Below are positions 35,316-46,165 of a stretch of DNA of 64,000 nucleotides, in pieces. This DNA comes from Rotaria sp. Silwood1. Its lineage: Eukaryota > Rotifera > Eurotatoria > Philodinida > Philodinidae. The stretch is from assembly GCA_905250075.1 (NCBI GenBank), contig CAJNOP010000720.1, positions 1 to 64,000 of the forward strand, given 5' to 3'. Within the stretch, counting starts at the first letter, position 1, and each line of letters opens with the position of its first letter. Under the pieces are notes generated by a model, which worked only from the letters and a program-made list of their open reading frames with translations, did no database searches and was not told where the DNA came from. The translations under genes and the position numbers were made by a program.

Positions 35316-36649
35316 TCACTTACATAAAACACGAATCACCAATGGAACGATCAGTCTCAGAGCTGTTGTTGATCCACCAATCAAGCCAAACCATGTAGAC
35401 ACTACATAGATTGCATCATTTGTCATTTGATATGTGTAACTGCACTTGACTGAGTGACATGCCTCGAAGTAGTTATCAAAGACAATAGACCATTGCCATT
35501 GATCTACCATTAAGATATCCAGTATATTTTCAATTTTTCTCGTTGTGTTAAATCGACTCGATAAATTAGCATTCAATAAGGTGGCATCCAAAGGGATAGA
35601 TAATTCCACGAACCATGTTAGCGTATCGAAACATGATTGATTATAGAAACATTCGAGTGTTGATTGCAACAGTGATTCTAGTACGTAGCATCCTTGATGC
35701 ATGACTGGAACAGTTTATATGATTTCACCAGTGAAAAAGTCTGAAACGGTCAACTCGCCAGCACAGCTAGGGCTTCAATGGCAGTAATAACCATGATGCT
35801 TAGAAGATGCTATACCAAGGCTAAAACTACCAGGTTCGAGCAAGATCTCCGCATTCGAGTATAGAGCTAAGAACAAGTAATTTACTTGTATAATATCTCG
35901 AACAATACTTAACGACATTAAAAACTCGTTGGTGGTAAAAGATTGAAATTGATTGATAAATGATTGGGCTTGTGCCTGAAACAATACCGCTGGTGTCATG
36001 TCAATGCTGACATATTGAGTAGTATAGAAACGAGTCAAACTGTTATCAATTATCTTGTTCATTAACTCACATAAAGAATGCAAACCTTCAAGTAAAAACG
36101 AACCGAATGCTTGAAGGTCACACTATTGAGTACTGTGATCTCATCATATTGATTAGACAGATAGTTTATTCAATGGTCAGTGACGAAACTACTGTGACAC
36201 ACTTGATGTACTGTATAGTTGGCATGTAGAAATCTGTGATAATCGATAGTTGCATTTGTGCAAGGGCATGTAAGCGTTTTTGGATATTTGGTGGACAAAG
36301 CTATATATGACTCGATTGTAGGATTCTTGACAGTAGCTGTCTTCATGACAGGAATTGTGGATGTGAAGACAAGCAAGATAACCAGCGATAAGATCAGAAT
36401 GGCAACGAATACTTAAGTTGATATGATTTGTCTTTTGAGTTCATACGGATCAGTCGAAGGCGGAATCGAAGGAAAAAGATTGAAGTTACGAAGATACTGT
36501 ATACAATATTGAATAATTACTCTAGGTGATCGACTGATGACTGTTCGCAAAAAAATGGAGAAACGAATAGAATCATTCTGTAGTGATCCGATATCTTCAG
36601 AAATGAATGCATAGACCTCATGAACTTCTCGGCATGCGTATATAAACAA
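35316..36649 (-). pseudogene. Bdelloid-expanded membrane protein family, C-terminal half, decayed
   Basis: One coding track runs right to left through several stops. STDPYELKRQIIST is followed by TAA (36413-36415) and a membrane segment (VFVAILILSLVILLVFTS). Next comes a Cys-rich extracellular part (LTCPCTNATIDYHRFL, HQVCHSSFV), a TGA at 36170-36172 and a frameshift near 36095. The 35775-36083 frame continues (LHSLCELMNKIIDNS), then TGA at 35775-35777 and TAA at 35715-35717. The conserved C-terminal block reads GCYVLESLLQSTLECFYNQS ... KCSYTYQMTNDAIYVVS and a last membrane helix (FGLIGGSTTALRLIVPLVI). I recognise this layout from a large bdelloid family of unknown function with paired-cysteine ectodomains. 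Four in-frame stops and one frameshift mark this copy as dead. Confidence 0.75.
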
Positions 36650-37243
36650 CTATCGAAGAGGAGAAGGCCAAATCTGTTAGAATGAGAGTGCCAGTGAGAC
36701 ATCAAGTTTTCTCACTTTGTCTTTCGCGCGTCAGCTATCTGTATCTAAGGTTTAAGTTTAAGAAACGATTCGATTGAGTGGTGCTCGAAATGAAAGCATG
36801 GAGCGATGGAGAAATGAGGAAACATATTAGAGAATGGTCAACAGACGAACTCAATATGAAAACGCACACAATTATTAAGCTTTAATCCTTTCGCTCCCGG
36901 CGACACATATATGTGTCCAAATGTATTTATCGGATCAAGGCCACAGTAGCATTTGTTTTAACCGTTTAGAAAAGCTTCTTATCGTTTGTTACATGGTGCC
37001 ATAGTGGTATATTTCTTCTTTCTTTCCTTTCTGTTGATAGTTTCACCCATGCACATTCCATCCATATTTTCTGTCATTCTAGTGTGTTCCAGTACAGTCA
37101 CTTTTTTCGTTCTTTTCTTTGTATTTAGTATGTATTATTCTCTCTAATACAGTCCAATGAGTTTCTATCTTTCTGTAAAATTCTAGTTAGTTCTATCTCT
37201 TTTATGAAATTCGGTAAATTCTTTCCGTTTCTAACCCGTGGTA

Positions 37244-37838
37244 CCCATGTAAAAATCGATAAAAATTAAACGATGTTAACGAAAAAAGATGTTACATTTT
37301 TGACCGTGAAAAAGCGTTAAAACTTTGCTTTTAACGAAACTTCATGCATGTTTTCCAGTTAGAAACAGTTTAACGTAAAATAACTCGTGAAATTTCGTTA
37401 AAAACAAATTTTTAACGCATTTTCACGGTACAAAATGTAACGTCTTTTTTCATAATAGTGATATGATATATAATGATAATGTAATAGGACTTGTATATAT
37501 AATATATTTAGCTAAAATAAAATAAAAATAAAATAAAATAATACTCGAGGTTAATTTCTATTAATTATATAATAGTTGGATCTTTTTAATAGGGCTTTCG
37601 GGTTCAACCGACCCATCATCAGTATTATATCACTATTATTGATTTAATTTGAAGTTTAATAGGCAAAAATACAACATCATGCTGATATTGATGATGGGTC
37701 AGTTGAACCGGAAAGCTCCATTAAAAAGACCCAATTATTATATAATTAATAGAAATTAACTTCGAGTATTATTTTATTTTATTTAAATAACATCTTTTTT
37801 CGTTAACATCGTTAAATTTTTATCGATTTTTACATGGG
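37244..37838. mobile_element. TA-flanked MITE nested in the piggyBac element
   Basis: TA at 37242-37243 and 37839-37840 flanks perfect ends CCCATGTAAAAATCGAT (left) and the same read inward from the right. The left arm (to GAAAAAAGATGTTACATTTTG) also pairs with an inverted copy at about 37405-37455. A second foldback (37520-37785) lies within. Confidence 0.8.
37520..37785. mobile_element. Inner foldback element, third nesting level
   Basis: The arms AATAATACTCGAGGTTAATTTC and its near-perfect inverse ending near 37785 are followed inward by matching blocks (TTAATTATATAATA, TTTTTAATRGRGCTTTC, GACCCATCATCA). The loop is about 60 bp. No target duplication was identified. Confidence 0.6.
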
Positions 37839-37911
37839 TATATCTATGTATATATATATGTATCGTTCGAATAAATAAAAGATAAGAGTAAGCACAAATA
37901 AACAACATTCT

Positions 37912-38640
37912 TTGTTGGATAATAACCATCGAGTTCAACAACCAACCTCATACATTTTCACTATGGCCGCTTTGAGAAAACAGCATTTGACTGAGAAGGA
38001 AATTGGGAAAACTATAAATAATTCTCAGTCCAACTTATCGTCAGAAGATGACCTTCTGACAACTCTCAATTGCATATCCATTGACTCTAGTGATGAAGAA
38101 CTTCCAGCTGAACGTCATTGGCAGTCTGAGACATTTACACCAATGATACTAGAGTTCAGTGGTAAATCAGATTTACGAGATACGATTCCACTTGTTGGGG
38201 AAACATTGCTTGATTATTTTCAACTCTTTTTGATGAGAATGTGATGCAGTGTATAGTTGATGAAACGAATTGCTACCATTCTTAGATTGGATATGGCAGT
38301 ATATAATGCATCTGTAATTTATAAAAAGCAGAATGATATTTCGCGCCACTTATCTGATTTTCGACTCGATCTCATCAGAGAAATTTTGACAAAGTTCAGA
38401 CCAAAAAAGCCGACTACTATTGGAAGACCATAGATATGGTCTTCTCCTTTTCGTTTAACTGCTCGATAATTCTCTTTGTTCATTCCACAAACATCGCAAC
38501 TGGAACAGCCATGACGAAAATGCGTGGTATACTCATCCCATAATCTTCGATGGGTTACACGATATATGTGTCCTGACTGCAATGTACCATTATGTATCGT
38601 TGATTGCTTCAAAGACTATCATGCAAAGATGAACTATTGA
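37912..38640 (+). pseudogene. piggyBac transposase remnant
   Basis: The 37912-38244 frame is acidic N-terminal sequence (SSEDDLLTTLNC, IDSSDEELPAERHW) ending in the start of the transposase domain (SDLRDTIPLVGETLLDYFQL). After TGA (38242-38244) the sequence jumps to the C-terminal part: LRLDMAVYNASVIYKKQN, FRLDLIREIL, then after further stops the Cys-rich zinc-binding tail TRYMCPDCNVPLCIVDCF. The catalytic DDD region of several hundred residues that should lie between them is absent. The junction is near 38245-38275. It could move only in trans if at all. Confidence 0.8.
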
Positions 38641-38816
38641 TGTTTTTTAGAACAGAAATGAAATCTCTTTGTGGAAAGAATAAAAATCATATTTAAACAT
38701 TACTTTTAAAAACTTTGATTTTCGCAAAAAAAAGCCGGGAGCCAAAGGCTTAATAATTAGCAAAACAGTTGATTTCATCGTTAAAAAATTGCATGATGAG
38801 AGACTCAGACTCTTAA

Positions 38817-38880
38817 GTGGATGTGGATAGGTGTAGGGTGTACGTGGAGACAGGGCAAAGACCCACACCCGCACTCATAC
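38817..38880. repeat. Telomere-like palindrome
   Basis: GTGGATGTGGATAGGTGTAG and GGTGTACGTGG, a loop (AGACAGGGCAAAG), then ACCCACACCCGCACTCATAC. It begins about 65 bp beyond the right end of the piggyBac element. Confidence 0.8.
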
Positions 38881-39082
38881 TCTATTGTTTTTAACGATGA
38901 CAAGCATGTTGATTAAGCTACTTTAGAACTTCATGTCTATCGACTATTCGCCGAAGACTTTGTTTTTTTTGCATGTTAATTAGTGTTTGGAACATACATC
39001 TTTGGGTACATTCAATTCATCAAGTGTTATTAACCCGTGACGCTTGTCTCTGTGACTCACTTGATCTTCAACTGAATATTTA

Positions 39083-39149
39083 GGGGTGGATGTGAGTGTG
39101 GGTGTGCTTGAAGAAAAGGTCCACACCTGCATCACACATCCACGCCCTC
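39083..39149. repeat. Telomere-like palindrome with GAAGAAAA loop
   Basis: GGGGTGGATGTGAGTGTGGG and TGTG, the loop CTTGAAGAAAAGG, then TCCACACCTGCATCACACAT and CCACGCCCTC. The arms are of nearly equal length, so the hairpin is well formed. Confidence 0.85.
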
Positions 39150-39156
39150 AAGATTG

Positions 39157-39525
39157 CCCGACCTCAATTACCATCGGTGAAACTTAAGAAGTTACGTTTA
39201 AACAAAGTTCGGCTCTGATGTTTTTTTAACCTTAACGCATACATTGACATAGCCGCATTCTATTTCATATGACCTTCTTGACAGTCGAGGAAAAAACCAT
39301 TTTCTTCGTAAAAAAGTGTTTCTGGGTCTGAAAAATCTCAAATTCAAAATTTCGAAAAACTGATTGCAAATTTGGGTTCCCCGATCCCGATTACCTTTGG
39401 TCAAACTTTATAAAGTGAACGCATGTTTCCTTGAAATATATGAGGACACGTGACCGAATACGTGGATGCAAGCATACAAGCAGTCAAGCAAAATTTATTT
39501 TATTGCATATGACTCTCTCTTCGGT
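39157..39525. repeat. Diverged direct repeat, two copies
   Basis: Copy 1 (39157-39290) starts CCCGACCTCAATTACCATCG and ends with TTTCATATGACCTTCTTGAC. Copy 2 (39380-39525) starts CCCGATCCCGATTACCTTTG and ends TTGCATATGACTCTCTCTTC. The period is about 223 bp. The unit is unrecognised. Confidence 0.5.
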
Positions 39526-40356
39526 CGAGAATATCTACGATGATCAATAAAAGTCGATCGAAAATCATTTAGGTTTGAATTTAATGAATACGACGTAGGT
39601 AAGAGTGGCTTTGTGTTTGTTTTCGAACAACTTCACTCAGACCTCGTTTGTCGAATATGTTATCGTTGACGATTTTGAATTAATCTAAATCAATGATGAG
39701 AGACTCAATATTGGCGATGATGTTTTTTTGTTCCTTTTGAGTACGAATAAATAATGATAAATCATTTTTGATTTCGATTTTTAATGTGCAATGTATCGTA
39801 CATAATGACGGCGCAATAAATAAAAGACCAACGTGATCATACGTTTGAAAACGATGGTAATGTAGATAATTAGTCTATTAATAAACTTAATGAAGAAAAA
39901 TATCATTTATAAAATAGAAAAGAAAGAAATGTAGGAGAAACAAAATGAAAAAATAATTTAGAGATATGTTTTTCTATTCTTAATGCTAGTTACCTTGAAT
40001 GGTTTCTTGTGTCGCACAGTTATATTCAACCAATGACAAATCGACATTGTCAGAGATACATCAATAAAGTCATGTTGTTTATACTGAATGCAAACACATA
40101 TTTATTAATTTAGATTTGTTTTTAAATAATTTTATATCAAACTTCATTCATTTGTTGTTCTAGATGAATATTCGACAACAATGTTGTATCAATATTTGAA
40201 CATCTAATTAAAAATAGATCGAACTAGTTTGCACATTTGTTTTTTCTTTGAAAAGAAAAAACAAAAGAAAACAAAAATTCGATTTGAATAATTTTTTTGT
40301 TTCGATGAGATGTTACATACAAATCTTTTTGTTTTATTTAGTAAACAAAAAAAAAG

Positions 40357-40512
40357 ATGATTGATCGTACAGAAAAGTTAATAAAATATCAAGCAGAATA
40401 TAGACATGAATTAGATGGTGTAAGTGCTAGTGGATCTAGAAATACCACGCATTTTAAACAATCAAGAGTAACAAAACAACCAGTTCAAATAGAATCTGCA
40501 CAAAGTAGTAAG
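40357..40512 (+). CDS. Possible first exon, unrecognised
   Basis: ATG at 40357 follows a TTTATTTAG acceptor-like site. The frame reads MIDRTEKLIKYQAEYRHELD, then GVSASGSRNTTHFKQ and VTKQPVQIESAQ, and reaches a GTAAGT donor near 40511. Composition is hydrophilic and convincingly coding, but I find no second exon downstream and no family. It may be a gene broken by later insertions. Confidence 0.35.
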
Positions 40513-42336
40513 TTATCTTCGATTAGATTTTTCTCTTTCAAATTTCGATCATTGTATTGAAAACATTATATTTTGTTGGTTCTTATCTATAAACAATCAT
40601 GTTCGCATTGAAGGGAGTCTTGTTATTCTTATTAAAGGTGAATTATGTTGTTCTCCTCGTGCATGGCCCGCATCGTTTTTCATATGAACGAACAGCACTA
40701 AGTTAATAAGTTTTGACAGTTTATTAAAAACTTTTCAACTATTGAAAACTAGGATGTGAGTATGGATAGATTGGTGCCAAGTCTGAGCCTACACAGAGCA
40801 GTTCTGGCACGGTTAGGCTCAAACTCGAGGGTGTTGGTGTGAGTGTGTTGTTGCTGTCAATGTGAATGAACGAAAGACACTCATCGTCACGATCACACAC
40901 ACTACATTCAGTCGTATATCTTCGCAATGCTTGGTATTAGAGAAGGCTCCTTGTGACGGCTAAAGAAATTTAAAATTGAAACATATCGAAAAATTAATAC
41001 TCAAACAGTTTCTTAGAGCTTCTACTAAAAGCAACATAGGGTGTTAAAAGTTAAGATAGGTATGTTTCAATAAACAATCTCTTGTTTTCAACACGGAAAG
41101 AATAGGTAAGTCAAAATTTTGCGGAACATAGTCAGATGAAGAAATAAGTTGTTTGTTCGTTTTGGGTGTGAGTGTAGGATTAGCTCCTCATATCGCCTAC
41201 ATCGCACACCCACACGCATACACACTCATTCCTTTTCTTTTAGTCAAACTTAGTTTATATTATGTTACAAGCTGATGCTGTTATCGGTAAAAGCCACTTC
41301 GTTTTGTTTTTTTCTCGAATCTTGTTCTGAAACAGTTTAGTCTTTCTAAAATACTGTTCTCAGTTCAATAGATTCGATGGATGCGGTCTTAACTTCTGTT
41401 TTATTTTCATACAAGAATATTCATTTCAATGACTCTCTCGAACAATGCTAGGAAAACAATAACACATATAGTGGAGACAACGGGCTACTTAATAAGAATC
41501 ATATGAGTTATCCTAATGATGTGGTTATAATGTGATAAAGGAATAAATTGATCTTAAAATGGTAGACCAATCAATTGTAGACCCGTTCTATGCATACTTG
41601 GATAGGTCGACTTTTTCATACTTTCTTATTTCTAGCAGTAGCTAGTACAACTGGCAAGACAAAATGACGAAAGAACAATGCATTTATCACTGCTGTAGCA
41701 TGATGCACTGGTTTCTTTGTTCAATTCACTTAAACTTGAAAATTCCTAAAAAAGTGTCGAAGTCATTCAGTAGCTTTGATATACCGAAATCGAAATTTTA
41801 AGTATAAGCGATATATTCGTGTTTTTTGTTATATGATTTTCACATCAAGCATATTACTTTCAATTTCGATACTATGAAATGTAAAGGAAAGTCCGGAGAT
41901 CAAAATGAGAAAGATATAGGAAAAATTGTAGAGGTTCTTTTTGCTAACTCTAGTCGCTGTGAACCATGCTAGGTTTGAATTTGACTGATGCGGTGAATGT
42001 TACTGATGTGTCTGTGAAACGAACGATGTAATCAGTTTTGTTCTTCTATTCATACTAAATATTGTACTTAAATGTACTTTTGTCTTTCGAAAGACATTTC
42101 AGTTAGAGAAAAAGTTATCGTAAATCATTTCTAGCTTTCAAATACTATCACAGTCGATCAGCAAAAAGATAATAATTTTCTCTTGAATACTTCTCTGTTA
42201 TGATGTCTAATGCGATATCCCTTGACGTTCAGTAGAGTATATTATGGTAAAAGCTTTCTTTTCTAGAACTGGAAATTTTTGTTATTTAGAAAGAGTATCA
42301 ATCAAAAGTGTGATCAGTAGTCGATTATTATATTTC
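40513..42336. other. Intergenic DNA, no gene seen
   Basis: AT-rich. Contains a clear telomere-like palindrome (41164-41227). A degenerate GT-rich tract (GAGGGTGTTGGTGTGAGTGTG) lies near 40828-40848. Confidence 0.5.
41164..41227. repeat. Telomere-like palindrome
   Basis: GGGTGTGAGTGTAGG, a loop of about 25 bp, then CGCACACCCACACGCATACACACTC. Confidence 0.8.
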
Positions 42337-45300
42337 ATGGCAAATTATTGTTTGTTTCTGTCGATACTCCCGACTGGCGTAGGCACTATCATATGCTTGT
42401 ATAAAACGAATCCTCAGCAGATTCGTCTCGCCTTACGACCCACTGGCCTGACTATATCCTGGCCGACAGATGGGTATTTAGATATTGATGACACGCCAGC
42501 ACCAGAAGTATTGTATGGCACCAGCTCGAATGCTCTCAGCAGTAAATCCTTAGTGGGCTTTACCACAACATATCATCCAATAGTGGGCTTTAAAAAATTC
42601 TCTCATAACGTTTACCTTGATGAACTGAAACCATTCACGAAATACTACTATCGTACTGCGGCTTCGACAAGATGTGCTCGTGAGTAAAGTATTCTGATGT
42701 TTATTACAGCACCGGCCGTTAATACCAGTATCCAGCAACCGATTAACATTACCACTGTTGGCGATTTAGGCTTGAACAATCTTTTCAATTGCTATCAAGC
42801 TGAGAAAACTATAGCAGCCCTGCAACAGTACGCTGATAAATCCAATTTTATCTTGCACATCGGAAATATTGCCTATGCTGACTTGTATGGACTCGTCGTC
42901 AATTTCAAGTTCTACGAAAATACATGGAATCAATTTCAACAGAAGATTGATCCAATTGCATCTAAAGTGCCTTACCAAGTACTCCCTGGAAAACATGAAG
43001 CCACATGCTTTCAAAATAGTGATGATGTATGCCCAGACCATCTTAAAAATTTTACTGCTTATCAAAATCGATTTTGCATGTCTGGAGAACTCAGCGGAGG
43101 CTACAAGAATATGTGGTATTCCTTTGATTATGGTCCTGTTCATGTGATCCTGTTGAATACAGAGACGGATTTTCCAAATGCTCAGTCTGGTCCTGGAACA
43201 GAACGCAATGCAGGCCAGTTCTTGGGCACTACCAGTCAAGTGGCATGGCTCGAAGCTGATCTTCAGAGAGCTGCTGATCCAGTGCATCGTGTCAAGGTTC
43301 CGTGGATCATTGTGGCCGGTCATCGACCCTTTTTCGGCAGCATTCCCGAACCTGTACTGAAAATCTGTACGTACATACATCATGCTCACACTGTTATAGT
43401 GTGTCACTACTGATATAAAGTTGAGAGAGAATTCACAAGTCTACACAAATCTAAAACAATGTGGTTAAATTTTATCTAATTCCGCATATATCCATTCTAT
43501 AGATCCTACTGAGAAACCTGTATGACGAAAATTTTCAAAGAACAGATATCTTTTTTGACGAAACCATGACCTTTCATTTGAAAGATCGACTTTTTTTGGT
43601 TTCTCAGAACGAGATCACACTATTTTTCTATCGAGTTTCTGATCATTCGTTGATTTATTGTCCTGAATGATTCTTCATTCACAAGAACGTACAAAAAAGG
43701 GACATGATGCCGTACTGTTCACATTACAATCATAACATTTTGGATTTCATAAAAGCTCGAGTCAATGCCATCTTTAGAAAGTGGAACAATAAACATTCAA
43801 ATGTTTATTGAATAGTTGACTGTTTGTTATTTTTCGAACAAAATATTGTTTGGATGTATCTTGTAGAGAATATAAGGTACGGGAAAATTTTTCAAAACTT
43901 TTGTAAACGATATATATTTGCAGTCATTTATGTAATTGCAAAAAATAAATAGCCATTTTAAAAAGTATTTAGAAGTATATTTATTGTATAAAAATAAAGC
44001 TTCTCACTCATGATATTAGAGAGATAGAAATGTGAGAATATCATTAAATATTTTTTAGAATCCTTTTTTTTATAATGTATGATGCAAAAGTAACAGCATA
44101 CAATACCGATCTCTATTTCTCTTCAATAAAAGGGTACCAAACAAAAATTTTTTTAACCAAACGATAGAGCTTTTCATCTTCTTTTAACTCGTATAGTTGC
44201 AATTACTTTTTGACTGCAGATATATATATCGATTATAAAAGTTCTGAGAACTTGTTTCCGTACTTCATATCAGTGGATAATGCACATATGCTGCTTGCTT
44301 CAAATATGACATTGTAAGACTAGTATCATATTTTTTCTCTTTTATATGTCGTTGCTCCGTTTCTTTGATTGACGACGTATATGATGCTATCTGTTTAACG
44401 CATATTTACTCGTAGCTGTGCATCGGAGATGTGTTGGTATCAGTTTCATTCGGTATATGCTCGCATATTGATTGTTGTATAGTTGAACTGATAACTTTGA
44501 AGTTACATTATTTCTCAAACAGATTGTATTGAACCCATTCGATGTAACCGATTCTTATAGTTGGATTTGGGTTGGACTCCCGAGGCTTGAATGTTCTGCA
44601 ATTGTTGTAATGTCTACTGTAGATGTGATATGTAAGTGCTCACGAAGACAGCCGAAATGATTTCTTAACTTTGATGAGCTCATCTCATCATTTGAAGTGA
44701 GACCAGAAGAAATAAGTGGCTAAAAGAGAGCGTGCACAACACTAAAGAACATGATGTCTGATCACCATTAGATAAAGGATAGATGGAAATACATATATTT
44801 GGGTAATGTCACTCATTATGCACGTTGCAATCGTCACGCTATATGAATGATCATCAATTTAGTATCAACACAGCGATTTTTACAACAATGATGAACCGTG
44901 TGCACAGCTGATATATTGATATGAAACCATATAATTATATTCCACTAAAGAATATTACTGATTTTTGGAGTACTATCCATCAGAACTCTTAGTAAAGCAC
45001 ACTTAGTCGTATGCTCACTAGCAAGCATAAAGGATCTCAACTAAACAATTTATGACTACAACCCACAATTATTCTAGAACTAATGAATTAAAAGCACCAC
45101 ATTATGATACATTTTCTATTTTAGTGGGACAACCAATTGCTCAGCCGCTACCGAATTGTGACGCGTGCCGGCTAGCATTTTGGTCTCTCCTAAACCAGTA
45201 CGAAGTGGATTTCTATTTTGCTGGTCATATACACTGGATGGAACTTCTCTACCCTTTAGATAGAGGCGGAAACGTCGTAGCCAGAGATTTCATTACTGGC

Positions 45301-45513
45301 GATGGTGTTATTCATGTAACAGATGGAGCTGGCGCTGCCCCTTCAGGCTTTGAGACACCAAAAACAATTGATGTAGAATGACAAGCTTGGCTCTTTAGTG
45401 GATATGGGTTTCATCAATTGTTAATTCAAAACTCTTCCCATGCAACTTTGAATTTTATAGTCTCAGCAACAGTTACTATAATCAAGTCGTTCGATGTAAT
45501 TCGTCGGCGTTGA
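42337..45513 (+). pseudogene. Purple acid phosphatase-like metallophosphatase, decayed
   Basis: The likely start is ATG at 42337 (MANYCLFLSILPTGVG, signal-like). The N-terminal fibronectin-like domain (PQQIRLALRPTGLTISW) is followed by a metallophosphatase domain. Exons are 42337-42679, 42710-43366 and 45125-45513. Of the five metal-binding blocks, GDLG, GHRP and GHIH are intact. The GDxxY block reads GNIAY (Asp to Asn) and the GNHE block reads GKHE (Asn to Lys), so two metal ligands are lost. TGA at 45379-45381 interrupts the C-terminus, which continues in frame (QAWLFSGYGFHQLLI) to a TGA at 45511-45513. The first intron would be only 30 bp and the second is 1758 bp, both abnormal here; the splice phases still agree. 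Active relatives are secreted phosphatases. The lost ligands and premature stop suggest a non-functional copy, though the disrupted tail alone might be tolerated. Confidence 0.8.
43367..45124 (+). other. Oversized intron of the phosphatase pseudogene
   Basis: 1758 bp between a GTACGT donor and a TATTTTAG acceptor with matching phase. It is AT-rich, with no inverted-repeat ends or coding sequence that I can identify. Confidence 0.5.
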
Positions 45514-46165
45514 ATTAAAACGCAAAACTGATACTTATCGATGAAAGAAGTTAATGAACTGCTTTTTAGAACTTAAACTGAAAATCTACAGAAGTCTTCT
45601 ACTCATGTGCTAATAATTAAGTTTAATCAGATATCTTTGGCTTCCCAGAAGCACTAAAGGAAAGCTTCTTGAATAATAACTCTATTCCGTACTTAAAATT
45701 CATTACAAGAGAGGCACGAACAACTATAGTTAATCGAAAAAATTCTGTAGTCAATTCTTACATTGCCTATTTTTTGCACAGCATCGCTTGTCAGTAATAC
45801 CATGAAAATTTCACCTGATTAGAATCCACAATATATCACACAGAGCACTGTGCAAAGAATACTTTGTTAGTGTCAATTGTATTTTAAACAGATGAAGTGC
45901 ATATTTAAGGATATGGGTGGGTATTGGTATCGAGTATATTCGAACCCATATTCACATAAAAAAATACTGATTATCAAATCAACTCTAGGTCAATTTCAGG
46001 AATACTGAGTCCGACTGGATCGGTGCATCTCTAAGTATGACTTAAATATTGTTTAGAATGAAGATTTAATTCAAATGAGAACCATTGTTAAGTACGAAAA
46101 AATTGCTTCCAGCTAATTGATGAACATTAACTCTATTCCAATGACAGATAAATAATTTGGAACAT
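45514..46165. other. Intergenic DNA between convergent genes
   Basis: AT-rich; contains one degenerate telomere-like palindrome at 45909-45955 (GGATATGGGTGGG / CGAACCCATATTCAC). No gene seen. Confidence 0.5.

Larger units (their letters stand above)
36882..38753. mobile_element. piggyBac element, internally deleted, with nested MITEs
   Basis: TTAA flanks both ends (36882-36885 and 38750-38753), the piggyBac target. The terminal inverted repeats are CCTTTCGCTCCCGGC on the left and, read inward from the right, CCTTTGGCTCCCGGC. Inside, on the plus strand, are the N-terminal and C-terminal parts of a piggyBac transposase, with the catalytic core deleted (see next entry). A TA-flanked MITE (37244-37838) is inserted between the left end and the transposase remnant. 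Confidence 0.9.
38754..40356. other. Gene-poor region with repeats
   Basis: It contains two telomere-like palindromes and a diverged direct repeat (39157-39290 and 39380-39525). No coding region is supported. Confidence 0.5.

Noticed and set aside
38319-38612. Minus-strand frame of 97 residues with a Cys-rich look
   Set aside because: It is the antisense of the piggyBac transposase C-terminus, which reads on the plus strand with its zinc-binding cysteines.
42766-43407. Minus-strand frame of 213 residues
   Set aside because: Antisense shadow of the phosphatase exon, which carries the recognisable motifs on the plus strand.
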